From CAWVSB01 sp036960375 (GTDB taxonomy: Bacteria; Pseudomonadota; Gammaproteobacteria; Pseudomonadales; CAWVSB01): DNA of 64,000 nucleotides. The translations under genes and the position numbers were made by a program. This document shows, in pieces, positions 1 through 8,816 of the stretch. Below the pieces are notes generated by a model. The model did no database searches. It had not been told where the DNA came from and was given only the letters and a program-made list of their open reading frames with translations. Numbering within the stretch: the stretch's first letter is position 1; each line of letters begins with the position of its first letter. The stretch lies in assembly GCA_036960375.1 (NCBI GenBank), contig JBALVY010000001.1:992001-1056000 (forward strand), read 5' to 3'.

Positions 1-1
1 C

Positions 2-367
2 ATTGCCGGCGCCGAAATAATCGCCGTGCCTTTTGCCGCCCAGGAAGCCTGGGAGTGTCGCACGGGTTTGATTGAGCGTGCTGCGGAAAATCACGTTTGT
101 ATGGTGGCTGTGACCCAGCCTTCAGAGTTAGGATGCAGCTTCGGTGGCACCGTACATAAAGACTTTACGGTATTAACACCGTGGGAAACACGAGTATTTG
201 ATGGCAACCTGACTTACCCCGTCACCACACGTATGCCGGCGGAGTCGGGCATAGGTATGGTAGAGCTTAATCCAGCCTGGACTACCAATAAAGTTGTCTC
301 CAGCGGTACCGATGTGGTGCGCGGTCGAGCCTGGCATTTAGCCGACGCTATTTTAGCTAACGTATAA
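2..367 (+). CDS. Carbon-nitrogen hydrolase (nitrilase superfamily), C-terminal part
   Basis: The reading frame is open from the window edge to the TAA at 365-367, so only the last about 121 codons are present. The segment has the layout of the C-terminal half of a nitrilase/amidase: a GAEIIAVPFAA strand like the GADII.P segment after the catalytic Cys, then an ERAAENHVCMVAV strand matching the (R)A-E-N-hydrophobic pattern of the family. The catalytic Glu, Lys and Cys lie upstream of the window, so specificity cannot be read. The next gene starts 14 bases downstream behind a good ribosome binding site, which makes this the upstream member of the 0-8.7 kb operon. Family call is moderately sure; substrate is unknown. 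A GTG at 26 is internal and not the start. Confidence 0.6.
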   Translation: MAGAEIIAVPFAAQEAWECRTGLIERAAENHVCMVAVTQPSELGCSFGGTVHKDFTVLTPWETRVFDGNLTYPVTTRMPAESGIGMVELNPAWTTNKVVSSGTDVVRGRAWHLADAILANV

Positions 368-381
368 AAACGAGGAACAAC

Positions 382-1134
382 ATGAGCGATATGACCCTAC
401 CCGAAAAACTCCATCATACGGCGCTAATGCGCATTGTGGAGCGTTATGATATGCAAGAAGTACTTAACGATGAGGGTGGCCCCTTTTTGCCCTTGACCTG
501 TCATGCGCCTTTTGCCGAAGGTGCACCTATAGGACATATGCGAATATTTCGCGGCGGGCCATTATTTCAGGTGGTGACTTCGTCAATTGTGGTGCCGCAA
601 ATTCAGCTCGATTCGCATATGGTGTTTGCCTTTACGCCTTCAGACAGCGCCGTGCCGCATTTTACCGTCGACTCGGTGATGGCAGGTGACCACTTTGCTT
701 TTCACCTCGATTTAATTCCGCGCATGGATCTGGGTTCACGGCTTGCCTATCTGAATGAAGTGTTTCAGCCTTTAACAGAAGCCTGTGAGGAAGCTCGAGC
801 TGATGAAGGTTTCACCAAAGCACAGCTGTCACCACGGCAATGGGCGATTATGTCACCCTGGATGATGGCCAACCGTGCCAGTGAAGAATCTTTCCCGCGT
901 ATTGAAAAAACAGTAACCAGCTATCAAAATCACTGGTTCGAATTAATGGACAAGGGTATTTCTGCTGCGGCATTGGACGGTGTGAGCCGTGAGGAATTGA
1001 TAGCGCGCGACCAGCGCAATAAGGCTGTTATTTTTAACCCCGAGGTAGATCCGGTTTGGCAGAAAATAGCACCTTTAGTGGGTGAAGAAGCCAACAGAAT
1101 TCAGATCGAAACCTTAAAAGCTACCAGCGAGTAA
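382..1134 (+). CDS. Protein resembling red chlorophyll catabolite / ferredoxin-dependent bilin reductases
   Basis: A 250-residue soluble protein with no signal peptide; GAGGA at 371-375 sits six bases before the ATG. From memory of the family, residues around 107-130 (HLDLIPRMDLGSRLAYLNEV) resemble the LDLxPRxD...YLxxxY segment of plant red chlorophyll catabolite reductase, a member of the ferredoxin-dependent bilin reductase superfamily. The length of about 250 also fits that superfamily. Such enzymes reduce linear tetrapyrroles with electrons from ferredoxin; if the fold is right, this one would need a ferredoxin, and one lies at 32.5 kb. Neighbours are a nitrilase-type hydrolase upstream and two aldehyde dehydrogenases downstream. 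The superfamily link rests on one motif and length and could be wrong; otherwise the gene is a hypothetical protein. Confidence 0.4.
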   Translation: MSDMTLPEKLHHTALMRIVERYDMQEVLNDEGGPFLPLTCHAPFAEGAPIGHMRIFRGGPLFQVVTSSIVVPQIQLDSHMVFAFTPSDSAVPHFTVDSVMAGDHFAFHLDLIPRMDLGSRLAYLNEVFQPLTEACEEARADEGFTKAQLSPRQWAIMSPWMMANRASEESFPRIEKTVTSYQNHWFELMDKGISAAALDGVSREELIARDQRNKAVIFNPEVDPVWQKIAPLVGEEANRIQIETLKATSE

Positions 1135-1156
1135 TTTTTACCACAGTGATATGCCG

Positions 1157-1177
1157 CAAGCCTCCTGTTGAGGCTTG
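1157..1177 (+). terminator. Hairpin with a broken T-run between the first genes and the dehydrogenases
   Basis: CAAGCCTC and GAGGCTTG form an 8-bp perfect stem with a 5-base loop, followed by TTGTATTTT rather than a clean T-run. It sits 22 bases after the stop of the RCCR-like gene and just before the first aldehyde dehydrogenase. It may act as a leaky terminator that lowers expression of the downstream genes. Confidence 0.45.
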
Positions 1178-1192
1178 TTGTATTTTGGGAGT

Positions 1193-2650
1193 ATGACAAA
1201 GGTGAGTCAGTTACAAAACCATATTGCCGGACAATGGCAATTGCCCGCCAAGGCATTGGCCGTGCAACTCTGTGATGCAAGCACGGCTGAGCCGCTTTTT
1301 GCGCAGATGGAAAGTAGCCCTGAGCAAATTGAAAACGCCATTGCGGTGGCCAGTGACACTCATCGTCGCGGCGTTTGGACGGGTCTGCCTGCGGAGCAAC
1401 GAGCTTTATTGTTAGAGCGAGTGGCTGCAGAGCTGAGTCTGCGAGGCGAAGCTCTGGCAGTAACTGACAGCCAATCGACCGGCGTCATTAAGTCTCTGAC
1501 CAGTCGTTTCGCGCTAATCTGTGCGGCGGCCTTTAAAGGGGCAGCGCAATTAGTTCGCCAGCCTCCCGCCATTGAGCAGTTCGCAGGCCCGCACGGCAAC
1601 TTGCTGGTCGAACGTTTGCCCCTGGGGCCAGCGGCGATTATTGCACCCTGGAATGCTCCCGCAGGTATTACCGCGCACAAATTAGCTTCAGCGCTGGCAG
1701 CGGGCTGTCCTTGTATTATCAAGCCTTCTGAATGGGCGCCGCTCTCCGGCCAGATTATTATGCAAGCGGTGGAAGCAGCCGGGCTGCCGGTGGGGGTGTG
1801 TCAGTTGTTGCAAGGTACCGGCGTAACCGGTGCGGCCTTAACGGCAGATTCTCGTATTGCGGCAGTCTCGTTTACCGGCGGTTTGGCAGGAGGTCGCGCA
1901 GTAGCCGCAGCCTGTGCTCAAGATATCAAGCCTGCACAGCTAGAGCTGGGTGGTAATAACCCGCTAGTCGTTTTACAAGATGCCAACCTAGATAATGCCG
2001 CGGACAATATACTTACTGCCATGATTACCTTGAATGGCCAATGGTGTAGAGCGCTGGGTCGCCTGCTTATTCATGAGGCTATAGCAGAAGACTTATTAGG
2101 CAGAGTGAAGGCCCGATTAGCCGCCGTTGTTATGGGTGATGCACAAATCGCCAGTAGCCAGATGGGGCCAATAGTGCATCCGGGTCACTTGGCTCATATC
2201 AAAGAAGCGGTTGCAGCTTATCAGGCTCTAGGTGGCGAGCTGCATCAGCCGACAAAGCTACCCCAGCTAGATGGCTGGTTTTATCCGCCGACTTTAATTA
2301 CCGGTTTAGATCCTTCCCAGACATTAGATGAAATCTTTGGTCCCGTTGTCACGGTACATACATTTTCAGATGACGACGAAGCAGTAGAAATAGCCAATGG
2401 TGCCCCCTATGGTTTAGCAGCCTATGTCTTTGGTGAAGAGCGGCATTGCTGGCAGGTCGCCAGGCGTATCGTTACCGGTATAACAAAAATCAATGCAGTC
2501 ACCATGCTAAACCTGAATCCTATGGCACCCAGGCCAGCCTGGAATCTGAGTGGCATAGGCGAGGAAGGCACCTTGGAGACTTTTGAGTTCTTCCGCGGTA
2601 CCCGAGTGATTGGAGTGGCCGGTCCTAATAGTGTGGAGAGTGAACAGTGA
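1193..2650 (+). CDS. NAD(P)-dependent aldehyde dehydrogenase 1
   Basis: Oxidises an aldehyde to a carboxylic acid; cytoplasmic. The protein (485 residues from the ATG at 1193) has the family landmarks: APWNAP with the oxyanion Asn near 154, a KPSE lysine near 177, SFTGG, the general base Glu in LELGG near 251, and the nucleophile Cys in NGQWC near 285. GGGAG at 1187-1191 is too close to the ATG at 1193, so GTG at 1202 (spacing 10) is a real alternative start; a TTG at 1175 is less likely. The stop overlaps the GTG start of the second dehydrogenase by four bases, so the two are translationally coupled. After the active-site Cys the sequence reads RALGR, unlike the usual small-residue context, so specificity is hard to guess. 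Confidence 0.85.
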   Translation: MTKVSQLQNHIAGQWQLPAKALAVQLCDASTAEPLFAQMESSPEQIENAIAVASDTHRRGVWTGLPAEQRALLLERVAAELSLRGEALAVTDSQSTGVIKSLTSRFALICAAAFKGAAQLVRQPPAIEQFAGPHGNLLVERLPLGPAAIIAPWNAPAGITAHKLASALAAGCPCIIKPSEWAPLSGQIIMQAVEAAGLPVGVCQLLQGTGVTGAALTADSRIAAVSFTGGLAGGRAVAAACAQDIKPAQLELGGNNPLVVLQDANLDNAADNILTAMITLNGQWCRALGRLLIHEAIAEDLLGRVKARLAAVVMGDAQIASSQMGPIVHPGHLAHIKEAVAAYQALGGELHQPTKLPQLDGWFYPPTLITGLDPSQTLDEIFGPVVTVHTFSDDDEAVEIANGAPYGLAAYVFGEERHCWQVARRIVTGITKINAVTMLNLNPMAPRPAWNLSGIGEEGTLETFEFFRGTRVIGVAGPNSVESEQ

Positions 2651-4080
2651 GAGAAGCAGGTGTATTGATTGCTGGAGTAGAGCAAGCATCACTGAGTGGT
2701 GAAACATTTGATGTGCTGAGCCCCGTGACGGAAACGCTATTGGGTAAGGTCGGACGAGGCAATGCCGCCGATGTCGATGTTGCTCTCACAGCTGCTCGGC
2801 ATGGTTTTAATGCCTGGTCTGCATTGCCGCCCAAGGAACGCGAGTCGGTATTGCTGCGGGCGGCAGATATTCTTTCTAAAGAAGGCGAGGCCCGATATCT
2901 TGATTTACTGATTGATGAATCGGGCTCGGTGATCAATAAAGCCCGCCATGAAATCCATTATTCGGTCGATCTTTTACGTACGGCCGCAGGCGAGGCACGC
3001 CGGTTGTATGGTGATACCTTTCCCAACGATAACCCTGAACGCATTTCGATGGTATGGCGTGAGCCGCTTGGCGTAGTCGCTGTAGTGTCGCCCTATAATG
3101 CACCGCTTGCCCTATTGGTTAAAATGGCTGCTTTCCCTTTGGCTGCCGGCAACAGTGTGGTTATTAAGCCATCGGAAGAAACACCCTTTATTGCGCTTGA
3201 ATTTGGCAAGTTAATGGTCGAAGCGGGTTTGCCGCCAGAGGCTATTAGCGTGATTCCCGGTTTTGGCGCTGAGTGTGGTGCACCGCTAGTCAGCCACAGC
3301 GAGCTCGACGGGATTGCGCTAACCGGGTCAACAACCACCGGCAAAGCCATTGGCGCGGTAGTCATGCAATCGATGGTGCGCGCCCAGCTAGAGTTAGGTG
3401 GTAAAAGTGCCTTGTTGGTGCTGAAGGATTACGACCCGGCCAAGGCCGCAAAAATCGCCGCCCAAGGTATGTTTAATCACAGCGGTCAAATATGTATGGC
3501 CAACTCTCGCATCGTTGTTGAGCGTGAGGTTTACGCTGATTTCTGTAGTGCACTTAAAACAGAGTGCGAGAGTTTAAAAATTGGAGACGTGCGCGATACG
3601 GCTTCGGTCTATGGGCCATTGATAAACCGTGCGGCGGTAGACAAAATCATCGCCCATCAGCAAGATGCCGTAGATCGTGGCGCGACAGTTCTCACCGGTG
3701 GTGAGGTATATCAGGGCTTGGTTTACAAACCAACAGTACTGCTGGAGCCAACCCGTGACAGCACCGTTTGGCGTGATGAAAGCTTTGGTCCTATTACCTC
3801 AGTGGTAGCGGTAGATTCCTTCGATGAAGCAATTGCTGTAGCCAATGATTCGACATTTGGTTTGTCTGCCGGCGTGCTAACAAACGATATTAAACTGGGC
3901 TTTAAGGCAGCACGCAGAATTCGCTCAGGCGCAGTTCATATCGGAATGCATTCATTCCAGTCCAATGCGCTGGCTCCGGTCGGAGGTATTAAGGACTCTG
4001 GTATTGGCCGCAGTGGCGGAAAATTCAGTACGGAAGAATTTACTGAACTTAAATGGGTTAGCGTAGAGTTGGGCGAATGA
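2647..4080 (+). CDS. NAD(P)-dependent aldehyde dehydrogenase 2
   Basis: A full-length 477-residue aldehyde dehydrogenase starting at a GTG inside the GTGA overlap with the preceding gene. Landmarks: VVSPYNAP (Asn 151), KPSEE (Lys 174), LTGSTTTGK, LELGGKS (Glu 249) and FNHSGQICMANSR (Cys 283), followed by the C-terminal SFGPITSV and KDSGIGR segments. The sequence resembles the branch that includes vanillin, benzaldehyde and salicylaldehyde dehydrogenases, a guess from the HSGQICM context. It differs clearly from the upstream paralogue, so the pair probably handles two aldehydes or two steps. The stop overlaps the ATG of the alpha/beta-hydrolase (ATGA). Confidence 0.88.
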   Translation: MREAGVLIAGVEQASLSGETFDVLSPVTETLLGKVGRGNAADVDVALTAARHGFNAWSALPPKERESVLLRAADILSKEGEARYLDLLIDESGSVINKARHEIHYSVDLLRTAAGEARRLYGDTFPNDNPERISMVWREPLGVVAVVSPYNAPLALLVKMAAFPLAAGNSVVIKPSEETPFIALEFGKLMVEAGLPPEAISVIPGFGAECGAPLVSHSELDGIALTGSTTTGKAIGAVVMQSMVRAQLELGGKSALLVLKDYDPAKAAKIAAQGMFNHSGQICMANSRIVVEREVYADFCSALKTECESLKIGDVRDTASVYGPLINRAAVDKIIAHQQDAVDRGATVLTGGEVYQGLVYKPTVLLEPTRDSTVWRDESFGPITSVVAVDSFDEAIAVANDSTFGLSAGVLTNDIKLGFKAARRIRSGAVHIGMHSFQSNALAPVGGIKDSGIGRSGGKFSTEEFTELKWVSVELGE

Positions 4081-4862
4081 TTTATCGCGATTACGTTGAT
4101 ACGTCTGCTGGACAGGTGCATTACCGATACGCAGGAGATAAAACATCTCCCGTTGTAGTTCTACTGCATCAGGCTCCCAGTAATTCGGCAATGTTTGAAC
4201 TCTTGATGGCCGCGCTGCAAGACGAATACTTTTTAATTGCTCCGGATTTTCCAGGCTTTGGTTTGAGTGATCCTCTGGTTGGCGCTTTGTCCATCGAAGC
4301 GTTGACTGATGTAATACTACTTGCACTTGATGCCTTGAATATTCAATCTATAACAGTATTTGGTCATCATACCGGTACCTGTTTAGCGGTGCAGGTCGCT
4401 GCACGTCGACCGCAGCAAGTTGCTAAGGTAGTGCTTTCAGGGCCAGCTTTACTGACTGATGAAATACGGGAGATATTGCCGAGCTTGGCGGCACCCATTC
4501 CGCCGACTGACGACGGCAGTTATTTACATGCGATGTGGGATCGAATTTCCGCCAAAGACCCTGACGCCGATGCATCGCTGATTCAGCGCGAGGTATTACA
4601 GGCGTTGGAGTTAGGCCCTGTTTATCAGCAGACTTACCAAGCCGTGTGTGATTATGACTTTTCGTCAGCGCTTAGTCGGTTAGTCTGCCCGGTATTGGTT
4701 TTTGCAGGCACAGAAGATTTATTACACAGTCGTCTCGACGATACACTGGCCATTCTGGCTGATGGCCACAAAGCAGAAATAGTCGGCGCACGCACTTATG
4801 TCTGTGAGCGTAACGCAGACCAGGTTGGCGCATTAATACGCGATTTTATAGTTAAGGACTGA
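4077..4862 (+). CDS. Alpha/beta-hydrolase-fold protein with His at the nucleophile position
   Basis: A 261-residue alpha/beta-hydrolase: VVLLHQAPSNS supplies the oxyanion-hole loop, DFPGFGLSD is the typical strand 4 loop, and LVFAGTED carries the usual acid. The nucleophile elbow, normally G-x-S-x-G, reads FGHHTG near residues 96-100, putting His 98 where Ser, Asp or Cys should be. The usual C-terminal catalytic His region reads ARTYVCERNADQ, with no clear His. The canonical triad is therefore altered at two of three positions, although the fold looks intact. I recall GxHTG variants in environmental proteins but no proven mechanism. It may be a C-C lyase, a cofactor-free oxygenase or a non-catalytic binder. 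ATGA overlap with the upstream gene and a 2-base gap to the next show one operon. Confidence 0.8.
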   Translation: MIYRDYVDTSAGQVHYRYAGDKTSPVVVLLHQAPSNSAMFELLMAALQDEYFLIAPDFPGFGLSDPLVGALSIEALTDVILLALDALNIQSITVFGHHTGTCLAVQVAARRPQQVAKVVLSGPALLTDEIREILPSLAAPIPPTDDGSYLHAMWDRISAKDPDADASLIQREVLQALELGPVYQQTYQAVCDYDFSSALSRLVCPVLVFAGTEDLLHSRLDDTLAILADGHKAEIVGARTYVCERNADQVGALIRDFIVKD

Positions 4863-4864
4863 AT

Positions 4865-5449
4865 ATGGATTTGGACAGAAATGCAATGCAGATGGGCGAT
4901 CATCCAGCACTAATATTGGTGGATATGATCAATGGCTTTACCGATCCGGCATGTCCGCTGGGCTGTGCTTGTCCCGATGTAGTTGCAGCCAATAAGGTAT
5001 TGCTGCAAGCTTTTCGTGCTAAAGGTCTGCCGGTGTTTTTCACCACGGTGGTCTATCATCACGAACATCAGGCGAGAGTATTTCGTGATCGTATTAATCA
5101 TCTGAACGTCTTGCAGCCGGGTTCTCACTGGGTAGAGGTGAATGAAGAGCTGGCTCCGCTGGAAGGCGAACCGGTAATAGACAAACAATGGGCAAGCAGT
5201 TTCTTCAAAACTGACCTTGATCAGCGCTTACGCAATGCCGGGGTAAACTCGCTGGTAGTGACGGGTTTGACGACCAGCGGCTGTGTACGTGCCACCGTGG
5301 TTGATGGTTTGCAATCGGACTATGCGGTATTTGTTCCGCGTGAGGCAGTGGGTGATCGCAATCAAGAGGCTCACGAGGCTAATCTATTTGATATGCATGC
5401 CAAGTACGGTGATGTGATATCCGTGGCAGAGGTGCTTGCCCTGATCTAG
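4865..5449 (+). CDS. Isochorismatase-family cysteine hydrolase (N-carbamoylsarcosine / maleamate amidase-like)
   Basis: A 194-residue cysteine hydrolase. The catalytic triad of the family is visible: Asp 20 in ILVDMINGF, Lys 107 in VIDKQWASSFF, and Cys 140 in TGLTTSGCVRATVVDGLQ. The GFTDP start and the SGCVRAT...DG.Q segment are closest to N-carbamoylsarcosine amidohydrolase and to maleamate amidohydrolase (NicF) among characterised members, rather than to true isochorismatases. It would release ammonia from an amide in the cytoplasm. It follows the hydrolase-like gene by two bases and ends the enzyme part of the operon before the transporters. Subfamily is an inference. Confidence 0.82.
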   Translation: MDLDRNAMQMGDHPALILVDMINGFTDPACPLGCACPDVVAANKVLLQAFRAKGLPVFFTTVVYHHEHQARVFRDRINHLNVLQPGSHWVEVNEELAPLEGEPVIDKQWASSFFKTDLDQRLRNAGVNSLVVTGLTTSGCVRATVVDGLQSDYAVFVPREAVGDRNQEAHEANLFDMHAKYGDVISVAEVLALI

Positions 5450-5500
5450 CCGCTGCATATAAGCTGAGTACCACATAAAAACAAAATAGCCTGAGTGCCC

Positions 5501-6913
5501 ATGGAAAAAACAACAATAGTCCTGATAACACTGGTGGTCTATAAGTTCGCGCTTATCGGCATCGGCTTCTGGGCACAGCGTCGGGTAAGCGATACCACCG
5601 ATTTTTTTCTTGCCGGGCGCACCGTAGGCCCCTTTGTTTCAGCCCTCAGTTATTCCGCCAGTTCGTCGTCGGCATGGACTTTGCTGGGTTTAAGCGGGCT
5701 TGCCTATGTTATGGGTGTATCTGCCTTGTGGGTAGCATCTGGCTCGGTAGTGGGCATGTTAGTTGCCTGGTTCTGGGTCGGCCCTCGTTTGCTGACTTAC
5801 AGTCATAAACATAAAATGATCACACTGACTGACTTTCTTGCTCATGGCAGCGTAGGGCACTGGCGTCGCGCGATAATTGTGGCTGCCTCTATTGTGGTCC
5901 TGGTGTCTTTTGCATTCTATGTGGCGGCTCAATTTCAGGGTGCGGGTAATACCTTCGCTTCTACCTTCGACATGAATAGCCGAGATGCCATTATTCTCGG
6001 TGGCCTTATCGTTATGGTCTATACCTTCCTGGGTGGTTTCTGGGCGGTCAGTGTGACCGATGCAGTGCAAGGTACTCTTATGGCAGCCGCCGCTTTGCTG
6101 TTGCCAATTACCGCATTGGTTGCCGTGGGCGGTTTTGAGGGTTTTGTCGAGGGTTTGCGTGCAGTGAGCACCCCCGAGCAACTCAGCTTTAGCGCCGGTA
6201 ATGTCGGTCTAATGGCGGTGGGTTTTATTGTCGGTAGCTTGTCTATCGGTTTGGCCACATTTGGCCAGCCGCATCTTTTGGTGCGGTTTATGGCATTGCG
6301 AGACAACGATGCTTTGCGCCAGGCACGTATACTTACTACCGCCTGGTTTGCGATTGTGTTTGGCGGCATGGTGTTTTTGGGGCTTGCCGGCCGTATTCTT
6401 TATCCCGCTGTTGCCAATCCGGAAACGGTATTTTTTGTGATGACCGAAGGTCTGTTTTCGCCGGTAGTAGGCGGCATTATTTTAGCAGCGGTCCTTTCGG
6501 CCATTATGTCTACAGCCGATAGTCAGCTCTTGGTTGCCGCTGCCAGCGTGACTCATGATATGGGGGTAGGGCGGCGTCTGGGAAATCGGCATTTGTTGGT
6601 ATCACGGCTAACCATTGCCGTGTTAACAATACTGTCCATTCTTGTGGCCTTGTATCTGCCTGCAACAATATTTAACCGGGCGCTGTTTGCCTGGGTTGCT
6701 CTGGGGGCGGCGTTCGGTCCGCTTGTTCTCTTGCGTCTGGGTAATATTCATAGCACATCCGTTGGCACATTCTTTGCCATCGTGGTGGGTTTTGTTATGG
6801 CCGTCTCTCTCTATCTTTTACCCAATACCGTCGGTGATATAGCCGAGCGTATGTTGCCTTTCTGTAGCGGTTTGTTGATTCTTTGGTTTACCCGTCAAAG
6901 GGTGAGTCCTTGA
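5501..6913 (+). CDS. Sodium:solute symporter (SSS / PutP family)
   Basis: A 470-residue inner-membrane protein with about 12-13 hydrophobic segments. It carries SSS hallmarks: an N-terminal R.V.DTTDFFLAGRTVGPFVSALSYSASSSSAW region (sodium-site serines), FGQPHLLVRFMA in the middle, and the LAAVLSAIMSTADSQLL segment, a family signature. It resembles sodium/proline symporter relatives; substrate unknown. A GTG lies at 5495 but ATG 5501 is preferred on codon type; no strong Shine-Dalgarno is visible. It overlaps the next gene by four bases (TTGA). Having an SSS symporter in the same transcript as a TRAP system is unusual and suggests two substrates or two affinities. Confidence 0.9.
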   Translation: MEKTTIVLITLVVYKFALIGIGFWAQRRVSDTTDFFLAGRTVGPFVSALSYSASSSSAWTLLGLSGLAYVMGVSALWVASGSVVGMLVAWFWVGPRLLTYSHKHKMITLTDFLAHGSVGHWRRAIIVAASIVVLVSFAFYVAAQFQGAGNTFASTFDMNSRDAIILGGLIVMVYTFLGGFWAVSVTDAVQGTLMAAAALLLPITALVAVGGFEGFVEGLRAVSTPEQLSFSAGNVGLMAVGFIVGSLSIGLATFGQPHLLVRFMALRDNDALRQARILTTAWFAIVFGGMVFLGLAGRILYPAVANPETVFFVMTEGLFSPVVGGIILAAVLSAIMSTADSQLLVAAASVTHDMGVGRRLGNRHLLVSRLTIAVLTILSILVALYLPATIFNRALFAWVALGAAFGPLVLLRLGNIHSTSVGTFFAIVVGFVMAVSLYLLPNTVGDIAERMLPFCSGLLILWFTRQRVSP

Positions 6914-7410
6914 TAGCGGCCCGTCGCCTGCTGGCTCTTTTGACCCGGCTGGAGAATGTGTTCTGCCTGTCGGGCTTTACCGTTCTGGTATTGGTCTTGT
7001 TTGTTGATGTTGGCATGCGTTGGTTGTTTGGTGGCGGTATCCCTTGGTCTCATCAGGTAGGCATTTATGCCAATGCGGCTTTAGCACTGGTGGCCATGGG
7101 TCTTGCTTCAAGTGGCGGAACCCACCTGCGACCACGATTTGCAGACAACTGGCTGCCGCAAAAGTATCACCCTCAACTAGAGACTCTGGGAGAGCTGATT
7201 AGCGCAACTGTGTTTTTTGTCTTTGCTGTCTTTGCCTTGCAGATGGTCCTGGAAACACACGCCTTGGGTGAACGCTCCACGGTGACCCTCACGCTGGTGT
7301 GGCCCATCCAATTGCTATTACCCAGTGTGTTTTTTGTGGCCGCTCTTCGCCATCTGCTTTTCGCAGTATTCCCCGTTCTGCGGCCGACAAAAAATGAGCA
7401 AGAGGCATGA
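6910..7410 (+). CDS. TRAP transporter small membrane subunit (DctQ-type)
   Basis: A 166-residue membrane protein with four hydrophobic segments. The features RWLFGGGIPWSHQVGIYANAALALVAMG and GTHLRPRF match the DctQ pattern (W..E or similar, G...A....G..H...D). TTG at 6910, overlapping the upstream stop as TTGA and preceded by AAAGGGTGAG, is the likely start; a longer frame from TTG 6883 would overlap more and lacks a better site. DctQ pairs with DctM to form the membrane part of a sodium-driven TRAP importer, which takes substrate from a periplasmic DctP protein. The DctM gene overlaps its stop by four bases. Confidence 0.8.
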   Translation: MIAARRLLALLTRLENVFCLSGFTVLVLVLFVDVGMRWLFGGGIPWSHQVGIYANAALALVAMGLASSGGTHLRPRFADNWLPQKYHPQLETLGELISATVFFVFAVFALQMVLETHALGERSTVTLTLVWPIQLLLPSVFFVAALRHLLFAVFPVLRPTKNEQEA

Positions 7411-8660
7411 CATTCTTCCTGTTGTTTGTGCTGCTAGTTGGCTTGCTGGTCTTGCGCCAACCCATGGTTGTAGTATTGCTGGTCGCTTTGATGGCCTGTT
7501 ACTTTTTTTGGGGTGAAGGCCAGTATCGTTTTATCGCGCTGGACGCATGGAACGCGCTCAATAAAGAAGTCCTGCTGTCTATACCGCTCTACCTGCTAGC
7601 GGGAAACTTGATGGCTGCGGGGAGTATGGCGCGTCGAATAACCAATTTTTTACAAGAGCTCAGTTGCTTCGTTCCCGGAGGCTTGGCTTTGGCGGCAGTT
7701 CTCGCCTGCGCCGTGTTTGCTGCGATGTCGGGCTCTTCAACAGTCACCCTGTTGGCGGTGGGTGGCGTGATGTATCCCGCATTGATGGAGGCGGGTTACT
7801 CCCGCTCTCTTGTTGTTGGTTTGCTCTGTGCGGCCGGTACTTTAGGCATCATTGTGCCGCCGAGTATTCCGCTAATTTTGTACGGTGTGATGACCCAGGT
7901 TTCCATTGTGGATTTATTTATCGCGGGTTTGGGTCCTGCCTTACTGTTGACTTTATTGATGTCGGCCTACGTGATTTGGCGTTGTCGAGATATGCCCACA
8001 AGGCGCTGGTCATCTGAGTTGGGCCGTAGTTTTCGCGCCAGTATTTGGGCCCTGGGTACTCCCGCGCTGATTATGGGCGGCATATACAGTGGTTATTTTA
8101 CTGCTACGGAAGCCGCCGTAGTGGCCGTTGCATATACCCTGCTGGTACAAGTATTTGTCTATCGCGAAATGGGCTTTAGTCATGTGGTAGAGGTGGCTCA
8201 GGATACCAGTCGTTTGATTGGTGGTTTGTTTCCGGTATTAATGCTGGCGGTCTGTTTGAATTTATTTTTGACCCTGCAGCAACTGCCTGCCGAAATTGTG
8301 GCCAGTTTGGCTTCATGGCTGGAAGGCCCCGTTTCATTTTTGTTTGCCACTAATATCTTATTGTTGTTGGTAGGTAGTGTGGTCGATATAGGCTCGGCTA
8401 TCCTCATACTGGCTCCGTTACTAAATCCTTTGGCGGCCAATTTTGATATGCATCCGGTGCATTTCGGTATCATGATGATTGTTAACCTGGAGATAGGCTA
8501 TTTGACACCGCCCATGGGTTTAAATCTCATTGTGGCTATGGGCGCATTCCGGATAGGTTTTTGGGATGTCTGTAAAGCAGTGATTCCTTTTGTCGTGATT
8601 CTATTGACCGGCCTGTTTTTAGTGGCAGCGGTACCCTCGATATCCACCTTTCTTATCTAG
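7407..8660 (+). CDS. TRAP transporter large permease subunit (DctM-type)
   Basis: A 417-residue polytopic inner-membrane protein beginning in an ATGA overlap. Family features include the early SIPLYLLAGNLMAAGSMARRI segment, AMSGSSTVTLLAVGGVMYPALMEAGYSRSLVVGLLCAAGTLGIIVPPSIPLILYG (the DctM signature), TATEAAVVAVAYTL and the C-terminal IEIGYLTPPMG-like LEIGYLTPPMGLNLIVA. Length is normal for the family. It is the last gene of the first operon. The matching DctP is not downstream on the same strand but convergent at 9199-10236, beyond the ketosteroid-isomerase-like gene. Confidence 0.92.
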   Translation: MTFFLLFVLLVGLLVLRQPMVVVLLVALMACYFFWGEGQYRFIALDAWNALNKEVLLSIPLYLLAGNLMAAGSMARRITNFLQELSCFVPGGLALAAVLACAVFAAMSGSSTVTLLAVGGVMYPALMEAGYSRSLVVGLLCAAGTLGIIVPPSIPLILYGVMTQVSIVDLFIAGLGPALLLTLLMSAYVIWRCRDMPTRRWSSELGRSFRASIWALGTPALIMGGIYSGYFTATEAAVVAVAYTLLVQVFVYREMGFSHVVEVAQDTSRLIGGLFPVLMLAVCLNLFLTLQQLPAEIVASLASWLEGPVSFLFATNILLLLVGSVVDIGSAILILAPLLNPLAANFDMHPVHFGIMMIVNLEIGYLTPPMGLNLIVAMGAFRIGFWDVCKAVIPFVVILLTGLFLVAAVPSISTFLI

Positions 8661-8816
8661 CTTGTGTTTCGCTGAGCTTGAGGTGTCGCGTCAAAGCGCG
8701 GTTGTCTTGGCAAGGCCTTCGATAATTCTTTGGATTACCAAAAGGCCAGATTTTGATCCTGCAGCGAAAAACACATTAGACTGTTCTTTTGATGTCCTTT
8801 TAGTGGGAGTAATTTA

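Noticed and set aside
5759..6181. Minus-strand frame of 140 codons opposite the SSS symporter
   Set aside because: His/Gln-rich product typical of antisense of a membrane protein; no start signal.
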